DNA of 64,000 nucleotides from Janthinobacterium fluminis. GTDB taxonomy: Bacteria; Pseudomonadota; Gammaproteobacteria; Burkholderiales; Burkholderiaceae_D. The stretch covers positions 1 to 64,000 of the forward strand of contig NZ_JAQQXR010000016.1 in the NCBI RefSeq assembly GCF_028595325.1. The letters run 5' to 3'. The position numbers were made by a program, and so were the translations under genes. Below, piece by piece: positions 38,143-47,745 of this stretch; the stretch's first letter is position 1, and each line of letters begins with the position of its first letter. The notes under the pieces are model-generated. The model saw only the letters and a list, made by a program, of their open reading frames with translations, did no database searches and was not told where the DNA came from.

Positions 38143-38176
38143 AAATCCCGAAGACCTACACAGGGCTTCGGGATTT
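38143..38176 (-). terminator. Rho-independent terminator of the restriction/PtuAB-like operon
   Basis: AAATCCCGAAGACC (38143-38156) and GGGCTTCGGGATTT (38163-38176) pair over 13 of 14 positions around a 6-base loop; on the minus strand the stem ends in six T. It follows the last small ORF of the operon and lies only 26 bases before the next start codon. Confidence 0.8.
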
Positions 38177-38277
38177 AATTGGGCTTAACCCTGAAAATCA
38201 TATATTCGGGAAAGCGGGGTAGATACCGGGCAGGTCCCGACTGTGATGGTTAGCTGCCTATTTCAACGCGGGGATTT

Positions 38278-38424
38278 TCATTCCTGCCAATAAGCGGCTT
38301 CTTCTTGCTTTCGTTTGGCGTCGCTAGCTCTTTCTTCCGTGAGTCGGCATTTCACTCGGGCATACGCATCATTTGTTTCGTAGAGCAGGAGTCCACTAGG
38401 CAGGCGGGCTTGAAGTTCGGTCAT
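38278..38424 (-). CDS. 48-residue ORF at the end of the restriction/PtuAB-like operon
   Basis: ATG 38424 lies 9 bases after the stop of the HNH gene and the frame runs for 48 codons. The product is highly charged and helical, with TNDAYARVKCRLTEERASDAK in the middle and KQEEAAYWQE at the end. No strong ribosome binding site is visible; coupling to the upstream gene would be needed. It lies before the operon terminator. A small regulator or accessory subunit is possible; so is a chance frame. Confidence 0.45.
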   Translation of the reverse strand: MTELQARLPSGLLLYETNDAYARVKCRLTEERASDAKRKQEEAAYWQE

Positions 38425-38433
38425 TTCACTGTC

Positions 38434-39285
38434 TTATCCCACCAGGCGCGAAAGTTGCGAATTGTTGCGTAAGCGGACGCACCATTTCGCGACAGCCGAA
38501 AGTTCGGCATCCGCCTTGGTGAGGCAGACTATTTCGCGCGCTGCTGCCTTTAGTCGCTCTCGTGCCGCACCAGAAGTTCGTGACTCTGAGAGCGCCTGCA
38601 GATACTTGTTGATTAGCTTCGTAGTGTTCTGCCAAACCTTCCGGCGCTCCTCAGCCAACGCTTGGTGCTCAGTGAGTTTCAGCCGCTCCACTGTCCGCTT
38701 CACCCGCACGTATTCCCAGCGTGTAATCCCTGGTGCAGGAATGGCTTTGCCTTCTTCGTCAAACGCCAGCAGCGTGACGTCATAGGCATTCGTCGGATCG
38801 AGAAAGTGAGGAACTTCATCCCCTTCGCAACGACGGATGTACGTCGAACATTGAGATCCATATCGGAGCGGAAACCAAACCCCCTTTTTTCGATTGGGTA
38901 CCGTTCCGGCGATACGGAAGTTCATGAAGTCGAAAGCCAGCCACCAATAGCCGTCTCGCTCGGGCCCCTTGACATTGCGAGCAGTCTTCTTTGGGCGGAA
39001 GTGTTCAACATCCAAATGCGAAGCAATGTCCCGAGCTTCGGTGAACCAGCACTTGCCGCCAGATAAGGCCAGCAACCAAGGTTTCAGCTTTCCCCAATGG
39101 TCGCTACGCTTGTCGATTAGCGCATTGCGTTCTTTGATCTGTCCTGCTGCGTCGAGCGTCGCAAGCGCTGCGACCAAGATTGATGTCTCAGCCAGCCATG
39201 CATCCCAATCTGCTTGGGACCAGCGAATGTGAGTAGGCAGGTCGGCATCGGTGGGAAGCTTATTCTCAAGATCGATGAAAATCAC
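38434..39285 (-). CDS. PtuB-like HNH endonuclease (TIGR02646-type)
   Basis: A 283-residue protein with the HNH pattern seen in PtuB and retron-associated nucleases: KCWFTEARDIASHLDVEHFRPK (the first His and the HxxxP motif), then GYWWLAFDFMNFRIAG with the Asn position. GTG 39285 overlaps the stop of the ATPase gene (GTGA), so the two are translationally coupled. In Septu, PtuA (ATPase) and PtuB (HNH) form a complex that degrades DNA during infection. Here the pair is embedded in a type I restriction operon rather than standing alone or with a reverse transcriptase. Confidence 0.85.
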   Translation of the reverse strand: MIFIDLENKLPTDADLPTHIRWSQADWDAWLAETSILVAALATLDAAGQIKERNALIDKRSDHWGKLKPWLLALSGGKCWFTEARDIASHLDVEHFRPKKTARNVKGPERDGYWWLAFDFMNFRIAGTVPNRKKGVWFPLRYGSQCSTYIRRCEGDEVPHFLDPTNAYDVTLLAFDEEGKAIPAPGITRWEYVRVKRTVERLKLTEHQALAEERRKVWQNTTKLINKYLQALSESRTSGAARERLKAAAREIVCLTKADAELSAVAKWCVRLRNNSQLSRLVG

Positions 39286-41105
39286 TCCCCATCCTCCTCG
39301 CGCAGAATTTCGTCGATGATTGAGTCGGCGATAGCGTCCTGCTCGGCTTGCTCCTCGGGCGTCAGAGTGGGTTTTCGGAAGCGGCGGTGTTGTGCCATCT
39401 TGCGTACGAATAATGCGTAATCAGGATCACGAAAATCAGCGGTTGAAAAACCGAGATCGGCTAACTCGGCAGACAGGCAGCTCAACTCAGCATCTTCCTC
39501 CGGCGAGCGTGGCGCTTTCACAAACAACTCATTGCGCCTGAATAGGCGACGTTCGGTCTCGATATCCAGTGTGGACGACAAGCCGAAGAGCTCGCTTTTG
39601 AGCAACCCGGTAACACCCATGCCTTGTGGGTGTTCATCAGGCGTAACCACTGCTGTGCGATGGCCATCTTTGCGCAGGATATGTACCTGTTCGCGCTTGA
39701 GGCTACCCAGCATCATGGGGTCATGTGTGGTAATGAGGAGCTGAGATTGCCCGGATGATGTATCAAAGGCACCGCTGCCAAATGCGGCGGTACCGCTCCC
39801 GTCCTCACGGAAATCGCCCAAAACGCCTTCAATGTCATCGAAATAGCGCAGCTTCCAAATCGGGTTGAGGTGTGTGTCCGGTTCGTCTAGCAGGAAAAGG
39901 CAATGGTCTTCACGGGTGATACGCATCAGGCCAAGCACCGTCAGCATCTGCAATTCGCCTTCCGACAGCTGTGTGAAGCTCACCTTGCCGCCGTATTCAT
40001 CGCGTTTCTTGACAGTGATGCGTACTTCGTCGATAAGGTCGCCGATGTAAGCGCCCTCAGCGTAACGGAAGAAGCTGTCGGTACCGCCAACCAGCTCACC
40101 CAGTTGCCTCAGCTTTTCTTGGTTGGGAACAAACAGATAAAGTTGCTTCTGCTTTTCTGTCCGGCCACGGAAATCAATTTGTTTGGTGGCTTCCTGTTCG
40201 ATTGGTGCCCAAGATACTTGCCAAAGCTTGTCGAGGAATTCGCTCACCACATTGCCTCGGGCATACCAGAAGCGCGGGTCGCCTTCGTTCAACTCTTGTT
40301 CGTCGAACTTGCCGCCACGGCGCTTTTCGCGCAAGCGGTGTGGTTCTTTCAAAACAAACAAAGCCGATTCTAGTGTCTCGATATGCAGGTTCTTCAGCAC
40401 CTTCTGAAACACGGGGTCATCGGACAGTAAACACGCCAGTAATACCAACTGACTGTGGCCACCACGACAGTAGAACAGTCGGCGCAAGCGGTCGTCGCCC
40501 GCTTGTTTCAGCCGCGACTCGCGACGGCGCCTGGCCTCTTCCACGGCGCGAATATCAGCTTCGGACCCGGTAAAGTTTTCCAGCAACTGTCCGGACAGCA
40601 CCTCGTCGGTAGTGATTTCCTGACGCTGGTTGAAGCGGCGCTGATGCTCCTGAAACAAGACTTCAATACGTTCGTTGCGTCCGGAATAGTAAGCAAAGAT
40701 ATGTGTTGGCAACAGGCGCGGACCACGACGATGGTCTTGTGGCACTTTGTCGGGCGGATCGTTCCTAGCCAAGTAATCCTGCTTGACACGATCACCATCC
40801 ACCCATACCGAAGGGCGCTTCTCTTTAGTTGCCTCAATGCATACCGCGTGGCCGCGAATACTGTATTCCAGCGTGTAGTCAAACGCGGCTTCGCGATCCA
40901 GATCAATATCGCGGAAGATGGTGATTAGCGCTTCTATCAAGTTGGATTTGCCAGTGCCATTCTGCCCTATCAGCGCGTGGCTGCGAATGGGCTTAGGCTG
41001 AGTATTCGCTGGCGCACCCTTTGAAGGTTGCAAATGCGAAGCGAAGGCGATGTCGAGATCACGCAGATTGCGAAAGACCGGGATACGGATACGCTGTAGT
41101 TGCAT
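39282..41105 (-). CDS. PtuA-like, restriction-associated AAA/ABC-type ATPase
   Basis: A 607-residue protein with Walker A GQNGTGKSN near residue 48, a long middle insertion, the ABC signature LSEGE near 380, Walker B CLFLLDEPDTHLNP near 405 and a downstream LLITTHDP switch. The fold is the AAA_21/AAA_23 type of overcoming-lysogenization-defect and PtuA proteins. It starts 1 base before the hsdS stop region ends and overlaps the HNH gene, so it belongs to the hsd operon. Proteins named restriction system-associated ATPases occur in the same position in other genomes, from general knowledge. Confidence 0.88.
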   Translation of the reverse strand: MQLQRIRIPVFRNLRDLDIAFASHLQPSKGAPANTQPKPIRSHALIGQNGTGKSNLIEALITIFRDIDLDREAAFDYTLEYSIRGHAVCIEATKEKRPSVWVDGDRVKQDYLARNDPPDKVPQDHRRGPRLLPTHIFAYYSGRNERIEVLFQEHQRRFNQRQEITTDEVLSGQLLENFTGSEADIRAVEEARRRRESRLKQAGDDRLRRLFYCRGGHSQLVLLACLLSDDPVFQKVLKNLHIETLESALFVLKEPHRLREKRRGGKFDEQELNEGDPRFWYARGNVVSEFLDKLWQVSWAPIEQEATKQIDFRGRTEKQKQLYLFVPNQEKLRQLGELVGGTDSFFRYAEGAYIGDLIDEVRITVKKRDEYGGKVSFTQLSEGELQMLTVLGLMRITREDHCLFLLDEPDTHLNPIWKLRYFDDIEGVLGDFREDGSGTAAFGSGAFDTSSGQSQLLITTHDPMMLGSLKREQVHILRKDGHRTAVVTPDEHPQGMGVTGLLKSELFGLSSTLDIETERRLFRRNELFVKAPRSPEEDAELSCLSAELADLGFSTADFRDPDYALFVRKMAQHRRFRKPTLTPEEQAEQDAIADSIIDEILREEDGE

Positions 41106-41106
41106 T

Positions 41107-43101
41107 TCAGGTCCTCATCGTCTCGGCTGGTTTCTCGCGCATCTCGGCGGATGCGGGTTCCAAGATCCAGCCGTGGGCCACCTCGGTCTTCAACTGCGCG
41201 TAAAAGGCGTCGATTTCACCGCCAAAGCGTTGCCATAAATCTTTGGCACTCGTCTCACCGTTGTGGCGGGCAAGAATAGTGGCCAGCGGGGCTTGGGCAT
41301 TGACATCTGGCGCAATGCCTAAACGTAGCGGAGCGATCAATTCGGTTTGCGGGGCTTTCATGGGTTCCTCTTCTTGTTCGACGGCGATGCCGGTTAGGCC
41401 GGACACTGCGCTAGCTGCAAGGTTGGTTGCGATATGCTGCTTTCGCGAGAGCTGATCCGCGTAATGGTCGCAAATGCGGAAAAGCGCATCAACGATGGCA
41501 ACAATTCGATCTTGCTCTGCCTTGGGTGGAACCGGAACAACAAGATCTTCCACGCCACCGACCCGCAAATGCTTGACCGTCATGCCAATGGCGGCTTCGA
41601 TCATTCGCGATTGAAAACTTGGGCTCTGAATTACGCACAATAGGAAGCGATTGCTGAACAGATCAGGAAAGAGTCGAATCAACATTGAGCGCTGTCCTAG
41701 GCACACCTTTTCTCCATTAGGAACGATCGCGGCCTCGCCCATTGGAGCCTCGCGCGTGAAGAAGATGTCACCGCCTTTTGGAGGCATCCGCCTCGCCCAA
41801 TAGGCATACGTCTCCTCTGAAATCTTTCGTGTGCTGGACAAATCCATTCTGCCGTTACGGATGTCAGTAGTTCGAATGAGATGAATACCTTCGCTGACAT
41901 ATGGCGCGGTCTTGTTGTGGCAATCAACAACGGCTTGCGACACCTGCAGCAGTGACGCCCACGCCCAGTGTTCTGGCAATGCTGCGTCTGGAATAGACGC
42001 TTGCTGTGTGCGGAGCTTTTTCAGCATTGCCACGGCTTCCTTCTGCTCTTGATCCACTGACTTCCGTGACCATTCAAGTCGTTTCGCTGCAATTGCATCG
42101 AGCAAGTCGGCACCAGTAGCAGCGCGGTGATGTTCGATGCTCAGCAACTCGCCAGACACAGCCAAGTCGAGAATCAACCCCTTGAAAGCAGCAACATCCT
42201 CCGGCGCATGAAACAGCCGCCCGAAGTTGTCGGCCAGACGCACCCAGGTGGTTTGCAATTCGTGCGGGCTGGTGGCGCTGGCGACGGCTTGGAGGGTAGA
42301 GTGGCGCAGGTTGTTTTGCAGTTTACGATGGACCAGCTGCTGTGCTTCCAGCTTGTCGCACAAGGCCATCAGCTCATCTACTTTGGCTACGATGCGTGAT
42401 TGTTCTTCCGTCGGTGGGAGTGGGACCACTCCTGAATAGAATTTTTCGTCACTGATTGCTGGATAGGCCATTCCGATTTGAACGCTCTCGACGTACCTCA
42501 CAAAAATCGGGCTGCGCAGATAGAAATAAAGGTAGCGACCTGAGATACCTTCCCATGGATGAACAATTGCAAACGCAGTACTTGCAATCGGCTCAGAGTC
42601 GAAATCGCGATCAATGATTGCGATATTCAGAAGATACGGGCGTACCGTTGAGTAGACGAGCGTTCCTTTTTTGACAATCTTCCTTGCCCGACTTGGAGCT
42701 GCGCTTGGGCTTATAACCTCCGGGCTTTGGCTCAGAACCCCGGCCTTGTTATCAATTGAAGAAACATCAATGTATACGAATGAGTCGTCAGGTTTTTTTT
42801 GGCCCCAAGTGTGACCAACAGTGCTTAGACTTACCCAGCTCCAATGTTTTGGAATTTCATATGGCCCGACAAATTTTCCCGCTGCATTGCTTTGCCTCGT
42901 GAGACGTTGCTTCCGTGTTTCGCCATTGAAATCCAATCGTTGGCGTTCGATATCGTCAAGCAAAGTGTTGCTTGCCCCATCAGAAGGGGAGCACAGCTCT
43001 CCTTTGAATGCCAGTGAAAGAACCAACTCTCTCAGCCGAGTCACGCCGTTCGGTGCATTCGCAATATGCCCAAATTCGGCCAGAAATTGCTGTGCATCCA
43101 T
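41107..43101 (-). CDS. hsdS: Type I restriction-modification specificity subunit
   Basis: A 664-residue subunit with two target-recognition domains separated by conserved helices. Domain one covers about 90-260 (PKHWSWVSLSTVGHTWGQ ... LPPTEEQSRIVAKVDELMALCDKLEAQQ); domain two covers about 380-560 (PEHWAWASLLQVSQAVVDC ... VPPKAEQDRIVAIVDALFRICDHYADQ). These give a bipartite recognition sequence. The C-terminal 90 residues (LATILARHNGETSAKDLWQRFGGEIDAFYAQLKTEV) are an unusual extension with a helical domain. ATG 43101 overlaps the hsdM stop. Confidence 0.93.
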   Translation of the reverse strand: MDAQQFLAEFGHIANAPNGVTRLRELVLSLAFKGELCSPSDGASNTLLDDIERQRLDFNGETRKQRLTRQSNAAGKFVGPYEIPKHWSWVSLSTVGHTWGQKKPDDSFVYIDVSSIDNKAGVLSQSPEVISPSAAPSRARKIVKKGTLVYSTVRPYLLNIAIIDRDFDSEPIASTAFAIVHPWEGISGRYLYFYLRSPIFVRYVESVQIGMAYPAISDEKFYSGVVPLPPTEEQSRIVAKVDELMALCDKLEAQQLVHRKLQNNLRHSTLQAVASATSPHELQTTWVRLADNFGRLFHAPEDVAAFKGLILDLAVSGELLSIEHHRAATGADLLDAIAAKRLEWSRKSVDQEQKEAVAMLKKLRTQQASIPDAALPEHWAWASLLQVSQAVVDCHNKTAPYVSEGIHLIRTTDIRNGRMDLSSTRKISEETYAYWARRMPPKGGDIFFTREAPMGEAAIVPNGEKVCLGQRSMLIRLFPDLFSNRFLLCVIQSPSFQSRMIEAAIGMTVKHLRVGGVEDLVVPVPPKAEQDRIVAIVDALFRICDHYADQLSRKQHIATNLAASAVSGLTGIAVEQEEEPMKAPQTELIAPLRLGIAPDVNAQAPLATILARHNGETSAKDLWQRFGGEIDAFYAQLKTEVAHGWILEPASAEMREKPAETMRT

Positions 43102-44918
43102 CAGGCATTCTCATTTACAAAGTGATGCGCCAATGCAGCCGCTAGTTCGCTCTTGAGCTGGCTCTCGGTTTCTTCAATTTCGCCCAACAGTTTTTTGTAT
43201 TTCTCCAGAAGGAGGTCGGGGTCATGGGTCTCTTCTTCCGGCGCGTTGGGATTCTTGATGTCGAGGTTGAAGATCGGCCAATAAATACGGTCGCCTGCTG
43301 CCTGCGCGTCACGCGCTTGCAGGCGCAGCGGTTCCGCTTTTGCACGCAGTTCAGCAATTTGGGTGTCGATTTTTTCGCGGTAGGCCGCGTCAGTGCTGCC
43401 TACCAAGCTCTTGCGCAAGTCGCCAGCTTCACCTTCCAGCGCGGCTGCAAGGTTGTTCAGTTCTTCGGCGCGCTGCCAGCGAGGTTGTGCGGCGGCTTCT
43501 GCTTGTTCGCGTTTGGTTTTGAAATCCACCTTCCAAGCGAATTCGTTTTCTACGCGGTCAGCAAAGTCGTTGGCCTCATCGCCCCACCAGTCCTGCTCGG
43601 GTTTGAATTCTTCCAGCCGTATGGGTTTGGTTTTGGAATAGCTCTTGTAGCCCGCCGGGTAGGGGTGCTCGTAGAACCAGATGGTGTCGGTATGGAAGTG
43701 TTCGGTGCCATCGTCTACTGTTGCGCCCTTGGTGAAGAACAGCAGGTTGGTTTTGATGGTGGTGTAGGGCGCGAACACGCCTTTAGGTAGACGGATGATC
43801 GTGTGCAGCTTGCAGTCCCGGAGCAGCAGTTTTTTCAGCGTACCCTTGATGCCGTCGCCAAACAAGAAGCCATCTGGCAGTACCACGGCGGCGCGACCAT
43901 TTTCCTTCAACAGCTTCTTGATGATGAGCGCCATGAACATATCGGCGGTTTCACGGGTGCGCAAGTCGGTTGGATAATCGCCGCCAACCGTATCATCTTC
44001 GTAGCCGCCAAAAGGCGGATTGGTAATGAGGCAATCGACCTTGTCGTTTGCGCTCCACTCGTTCCAGCCGATGCCGAGCGTATTGCGGTGCTCGATCTGG
44101 CTGGGTACATCGATGCCATGCAACAGCATGTTGGTGGTACACAGCAGGTGGGGTAGCTGCTTTTTTTCGATGCCGTGGATCAACTCTTCAATGGCGCGTT
44201 TATCTTCCGTGCTTGATTTTGTGGTGAGTTGGTTGCGGAACTGGTCAATGGCTGCAGTCAAGAAGCCGCCGGTGCCGCAAGCTGGGTCCATCACCGTTTC
44301 GCGTTTGTCCAAGCGAGGGTTGACGCGGTCGGCAACGAAGGCAGTGATGGCACGTGGCGTATAGAACTCGCCCGCGTTGCCTGCGCCACGTAGGTCGTTG
44401 AGCATTTGCTCGTACACGTCACCCAGGCTAGCGCGGGTTTTGAAGTCGTGGAAATTGATGGCGTCTTCCAACTTCTCAATCACGGCCAGCATTTGTGGAC
44501 CGGATTTCATGTAGTTGTTAGCGTCTTCAAATACCTGCTTGATGACCTTATGTTGCGGGCTCTTGCTCGCATCGATCTGATCTTTGAGCGAAGGAAATAG
44601 TTCGTTGTTGACGAAACTGATCAACTCGCTGCCAGCGATTTGCGGTTTCTTCTTGCCTTCGGCATCGGCAATGTAGGCGGCCCAGTTGCGCCAGCGGTAA
44701 CGCTCGGGCAATGGCGACTTGTAGGTGGCATTGTCGTCCTCCCATTCTTCCTCACGCTGGTCGAACACTTTGAGGAAGAGCATCCAGGTGAGCTGACCGA
44801 GGCGCTGGGCATCGCCGTCGACGCCGTCGTCTTTGCGCATGATGTCCTGGATGGATTTGATGGTGCTGCTTAGATTCATTGAATTCTTCTCGTTTCGTTC
44901 AGCTTGAGCGATGCTCAT
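43101..44918 (-). CDS. hsdM: Type I restriction-modification DNA methyltransferase subunit
   Basis: A 605-residue N6-adenine methyltransferase. The SAM motif DPACGTGGFL lies near residue 212 and the catalytic NPPF (CLITNPPFGGYEDD) near 300. The N-terminal HsdM_N domain (IKSIQDIMRKDDGVDGDAQRLGQLTWMLFLKVFDQ) pairs with HsdS. The C-terminus is a coiled coil. ATG 44918 overlaps the hsdR stop; MNLSST 13 codons later is an alternative start. It methylates the sites recognised through HsdS. Confidence 0.95.
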   Translation of the reverse strand: MSIAQAERNEKNSMNLSSTIKSIQDIMRKDDGVDGDAQRLGQLTWMLFLKVFDQREEEWEDDNATYKSPLPERYRWRNWAAYIADAEGKKKPQIAGSELISFVNNELFPSLKDQIDASKSPQHKVIKQVFEDANNYMKSGPQMLAVIEKLEDAINFHDFKTRASLGDVYEQMLNDLRGAGNAGEFYTPRAITAFVADRVNPRLDKRETVMDPACGTGGFLTAAIDQFRNQLTTKSSTEDKRAIEELIHGIEKKQLPHLLCTTNMLLHGIDVPSQIEHRNTLGIGWNEWSANDKVDCLITNPPFGGYEDDTVGGDYPTDLRTRETADMFMALIIKKLLKENGRAAVVLPDGFLFGDGIKGTLKKLLLRDCKLHTIIRLPKGVFAPYTTIKTNLLFFTKGATVDDGTEHFHTDTIWFYEHPYPAGYKSYSKTKPIRLEEFKPEQDWWGDEANDFADRVENEFAWKVDFKTKREQAEAAAQPRWQRAEELNNLAAALEGEAGDLRKSLVGSTDAAYREKIDTQIAELRAKAEPLRLQARDAQAAGDRIYWPIFNLDIKNPNAPEEETHDPDLLLEKYKKLLGEIEETESQLKSELAAALAHHFVNENA

Positions 44919-47347
44919 GCCTGCTTCTGTTCAGATACGTCGTAGAGCGCTCTTTCAAGCTCGTGTACGGCTTGAGTGTATTGTTCGACGCCGCCGAATA
45001 TGCCGCGCCGGATTTGCGTTTTGCTGCCGAATTGATCAAACGGAGGTAGCTCCAGTACTTTGGCATCTTCAATGTCTTGAACGCCGTGGTCGGAGAACTT
45101 ATCGAGCAGTGCCTCAAGTACTGCTCGGGCTTGCTCCCCGTATTTGCCGAACACATTACGCTTTTTGACGTTGTTGGCGCGCTCGCGGCGAGTGAGCGGT
45201 TTCTGGTCGAAGGCCACGTGGGCGACCAAATCAAAGACATCGAGCTCGCTGCCGTTGGCTACGGCCTGCTGCAGTATTTCGAGCGGTACGCCATGTTCGG
45301 CTAGTTCTTCCAGTACCGCCTGCTTGCGTTCAGCACTGTTCCAACGGCGCAGGAAATTGACCATCGTGCCGAACTCGGCTTGCAGCGCTTTCTTGATGTC
45401 ATCCTTAAGCAAAACGCGGTAGTCCTCGGTAATGAGCTTCCCGTCGGCATCGAGGTATTGTGAGCGCTCAACAGCCACGCGCACGTTGACGTCATCGATC
45501 ACGTATTTGATGCGGCCTTCGCCGCCGCCTCCACTGCTTGTATTGCCGCAGTCGTCTTTGCCACCGTTCGCGCTAGGGCAGTACGGAGGAGGATCTTGTT
45601 CGCTAACACCCGGTGGGTTCGCCTCTTCTGGAGGCGCGACGGGTTCATCTGGCTTGGGTTCGTAGATCACCACCGGTTCGCCATCGAAATCAGGATCGGC
45701 GAAAAGTCGCGTGGCTCCTTTGAAGTCCATGATGGTGAAGTACAGCTTTTGATAATCCTCACGCAGGCGCGTGCCACGGCCAATGATCTGCTTAAATTCA
45801 GTCATCGAATTGATGTTTTGGTCTAACACGATGAGCTTGCAAGTTTTAGCATCGACCCCAGTGGTCAGCAGCTTGGAGGTGGTGGCAATTACTGGGTACG
45901 GCTCGTCGTTGTCGATGAAGTAGGATAGCTGCGCCTTGCCTTCATTGTCGTCGCCGGTGATGCGCATCACGTAGCGGCGATTGCTGGCGGCGGCGGGGAT
46001 GAGCTTCACCAACTCTTGCCGCATGCGTTCGGCATGGTCCTGATCGTCACAAAAAACGATGGTTTTGGCCAGCGGGTCTGTTGCTTTGAGGTACTCCCAC
46101 ACCTTGCTGGCGACGAGTTTGGTGCGCTTTTCCAATACCAGGCTGCGGTCGAAATCCTTGGTGTTGTACTGGCGTTGCTCAATGGTCTGGCCCAGTTTGT
46201 CGATCTTGCCTTTTTCGGGGGTGTAGCCTACGGCATCGACATCGGTCGCGATGCGAATGACCTTGTAGGGGGCGAGGAAGCCGTCTTCGATACCTTGCTT
46301 GAGCGAATAGATGTAAATCGGATCGCCAAAGTAAGTGGCGTTGCTGACTTCTTTGGTCTCTTTCGGCGTGGCCGTCAGGCCAATGTGTGTGGCGCTGTTG
46401 AAGTATTCGAGTACGTCGCGCCAGGCAGAATTATCTGCTGCACTGCCTCTGTGACACTCATCGACGACAACCAAATCGAAGAAGTCTGCTGGAAACTGTT
46501 TGTAGACTTGTTTCCATTCTTCATTGCCGGTGACGGCCTGATAAAGGGCCAAGTAGATCTCGTAGTTTTTCTTGATTTCGCGATTGCTGACTTTGTGCAT
46601 GACCTCGCCAAATGGGGCGAAGTCTTGCTGCATGGTTTGGTCGACGAGGATGTTACGGTCGGCCAAAAACAAAATGCGCTTTTTTGCCTTGGCTTTCCAC
46701 ATACGCCAGATGATCTGGAAGGCGGTGTACGTTTTGCCGGTGCCAGTGGCCATGACCAACAGCACACGCTGCTGACCTTTGGCGATCGCTTCGACAGACC
46801 GGTTAATAGCAACGCGCTGGTAGTAGCGCGGCTCACGGCCACTACCGTCAGTGTAGAACGGTTGCTCGATGAGTTTGACGGCTTCGGGTGCCGCCAGACC
46901 TTTCCACTGTTGGTACAGCGGCCAAAGATAATCTAATGACGGAAACTCGTTGAGCTGATACTCACGCTCGACAGGTTGAGTAATGCCCGTGCGGTCATGA
47001 ATCAGGAAACCCGCGCCATTGCTGCTGATGGCAAAGGGGGCATCCAACATTTCGGCGTAGGTTAAGGCCTGCTGCATGCCATGTCCTACGGAGAATTTGG
47101 CTTGCTTCGCCTCGACTATCGCAATCGGAACGTTCGGTCTGGCATAGAGTACAAAATCGGCACGTTTGGGGCCGCCTTTGGCATCTGGATTTTTTATACG
47201 TGCAGCGAGCTTGCCACGCACCATGACACGACCGTCGGTAAGATTTACTTCCTCGCGAAACTGATGCTGCTGCCAGCCCGCCTGCACAATAGCAGGGGTA
47301 ATGAACTTGGTGCAGATATCGCGCTCACTGAGCTGGTATTTGTCCAT
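44915..47347 (-). CDS. hsdR: Type I restriction enzyme motor/nuclease subunit (EcoEI-like)
   Basis: An 810-residue subunit. The nuclease domain carries the ExK of a PD-(D/E)xK site in IAIVEAKQAKFS near residue 78. The SF2 helicase motor has Walker A MATGTGKTYTA near 202, DECHRG near 290 and TATP near 320, and motif VI GRGTRLRED near 520. A Pro/Gly-rich linker (about 570-625) precedes the C-terminal EcoEI_R_C-like domain. It is the second gene of the operon, 15 bases after the HTH gene. Confidence 0.95.
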   Translation of the reverse strand: MDKYQLSERDICTKFITPAIVQAGWQQHQFREEVNLTDGRVMVRGKLAARIKNPDAKGGPKRADFVLYARPNVPIAIVEAKQAKFSVGHGMQQALTYAEMLDAPFAISSNGAGFLIHDRTGITQPVEREYQLNEFPSLDYLWPLYQQWKGLAAPEAVKLIEQPFYTDGSGREPRYYQRVAINRSVEAIAKGQQRVLLVMATGTGKTYTAFQIIWRMWKAKAKKRILFLADRNILVDQTMQQDFAPFGEVMHKVSNREIKKNYEIYLALYQAVTGNEEWKQVYKQFPADFFDLVVVDECHRGSAADNSAWRDVLEYFNSATHIGLTATPKETKEVSNATYFGDPIYIYSLKQGIEDGFLAPYKVIRIATDVDAVGYTPEKGKIDKLGQTIEQRQYNTKDFDRSLVLEKRTKLVASKVWEYLKATDPLAKTIVFCDDQDHAERMRQELVKLIPAAASNRRYVMRITGDDNEGKAQLSYFIDNDEPYPVIATTSKLLTTGVDAKTCKLIVLDQNINSMTEFKQIIGRGTRLREDYQKLYFTIMDFKGATRLFADPDFDGEPVVIYEPKPDEPVAPPEEANPPGVSEQDPPPYCPSANGGKDDCGNTSSGGGGEGRIKYVIDDVNVRVAVERSQYLDADGKLITEDYRVLLKDDIKKALQAEFGTMVNFLRRWNSAERKQAVLEELAEHGVPLEILQQAVANGSELDVFDLVAHVAFDQKPLTRRERANNVKKRNVFGKYGEQARAVLEALLDKFSDHGVQDIEDAKVLELPPFDQFGSKTQIRRGIFGGVEQYTQAVHELERALYDVSEQKQA

Positions 47348-47362
47348 GCCGTGCAGTCCCTG

Positions 47363-47557
47363 TTATTCGTGCTCTTTTTCTTCGTCAGCGCCGCCAATGC
47401 GTACCCAGTCATCAACCTCAGACACTTGGAACTTCCAAAGCCGTCCGACGCGGTGCGCAGGTAAGCCCTTGCGATCAATCCAGCGGTAGATTGAATCACG
47501 CGTCACGCCCAGATGCTCAGCAATCTGTTCGACGGACACCCAAGGTTCAGAAGTCAT
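47363..47557 (-). CDS. Excisionase-type helix-turn-helix protein
   Basis: A 64-residue MerR/excisionase-like HTH: SVEQIAEHLGVTRDSIYRWIDRKGLPAHRVGRLWKF followed by the usual VDDWV end. It is the first gene of the hsdRMS operon. Such proteins commonly precede type I systems of this kind and may time their expression; an excisionase role cannot be excluded, since the attachment site is 300 bases away. Confidence 0.85.
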   Translation of the reverse strand: MTSEPWVSVEQIAEHLGVTRDSIYRWIDRKGLPAHRVGRLWKFQVSEVDDWVRIGGADEEKEHE

Positions 47558-47732
47558 GGCAGCACTCCGACATAACGTGTTTTGATCGCATTAAATCGGC
47601 TTAAATCGTAAAGAATGCAGTTTACCACCTTGGCTATCGGTAGGCGAGTGCTCGACGTAGAGCATGATCTTCTGCTTTGCTCGGTCGTTGCCTTAGCGTT
47701 GCGTAAGGTGATATTCGGAGATATACCCAGTC

Positions 47733-47745
47733 GGGGGGGGGGGGG
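47733..47745. repeat. Homopolymeric G tract of 13
   Basis: Thirteen consecutive G follow CCCAGTC, upstream of the HTH-hsdR start and between it and the tRNA terminator. Tracts of this length slip during replication and can switch promoters. It lies about 175 bases before ATG 47557. Confidence 0.8.

Noticed and set aside
38434..41105. A retron (reverse transcriptase plus PtuAB)
   Set aside because: No reverse transcriptase gene or candidate msr/msd region is present; the upstream genes are hsdS and hsdM.
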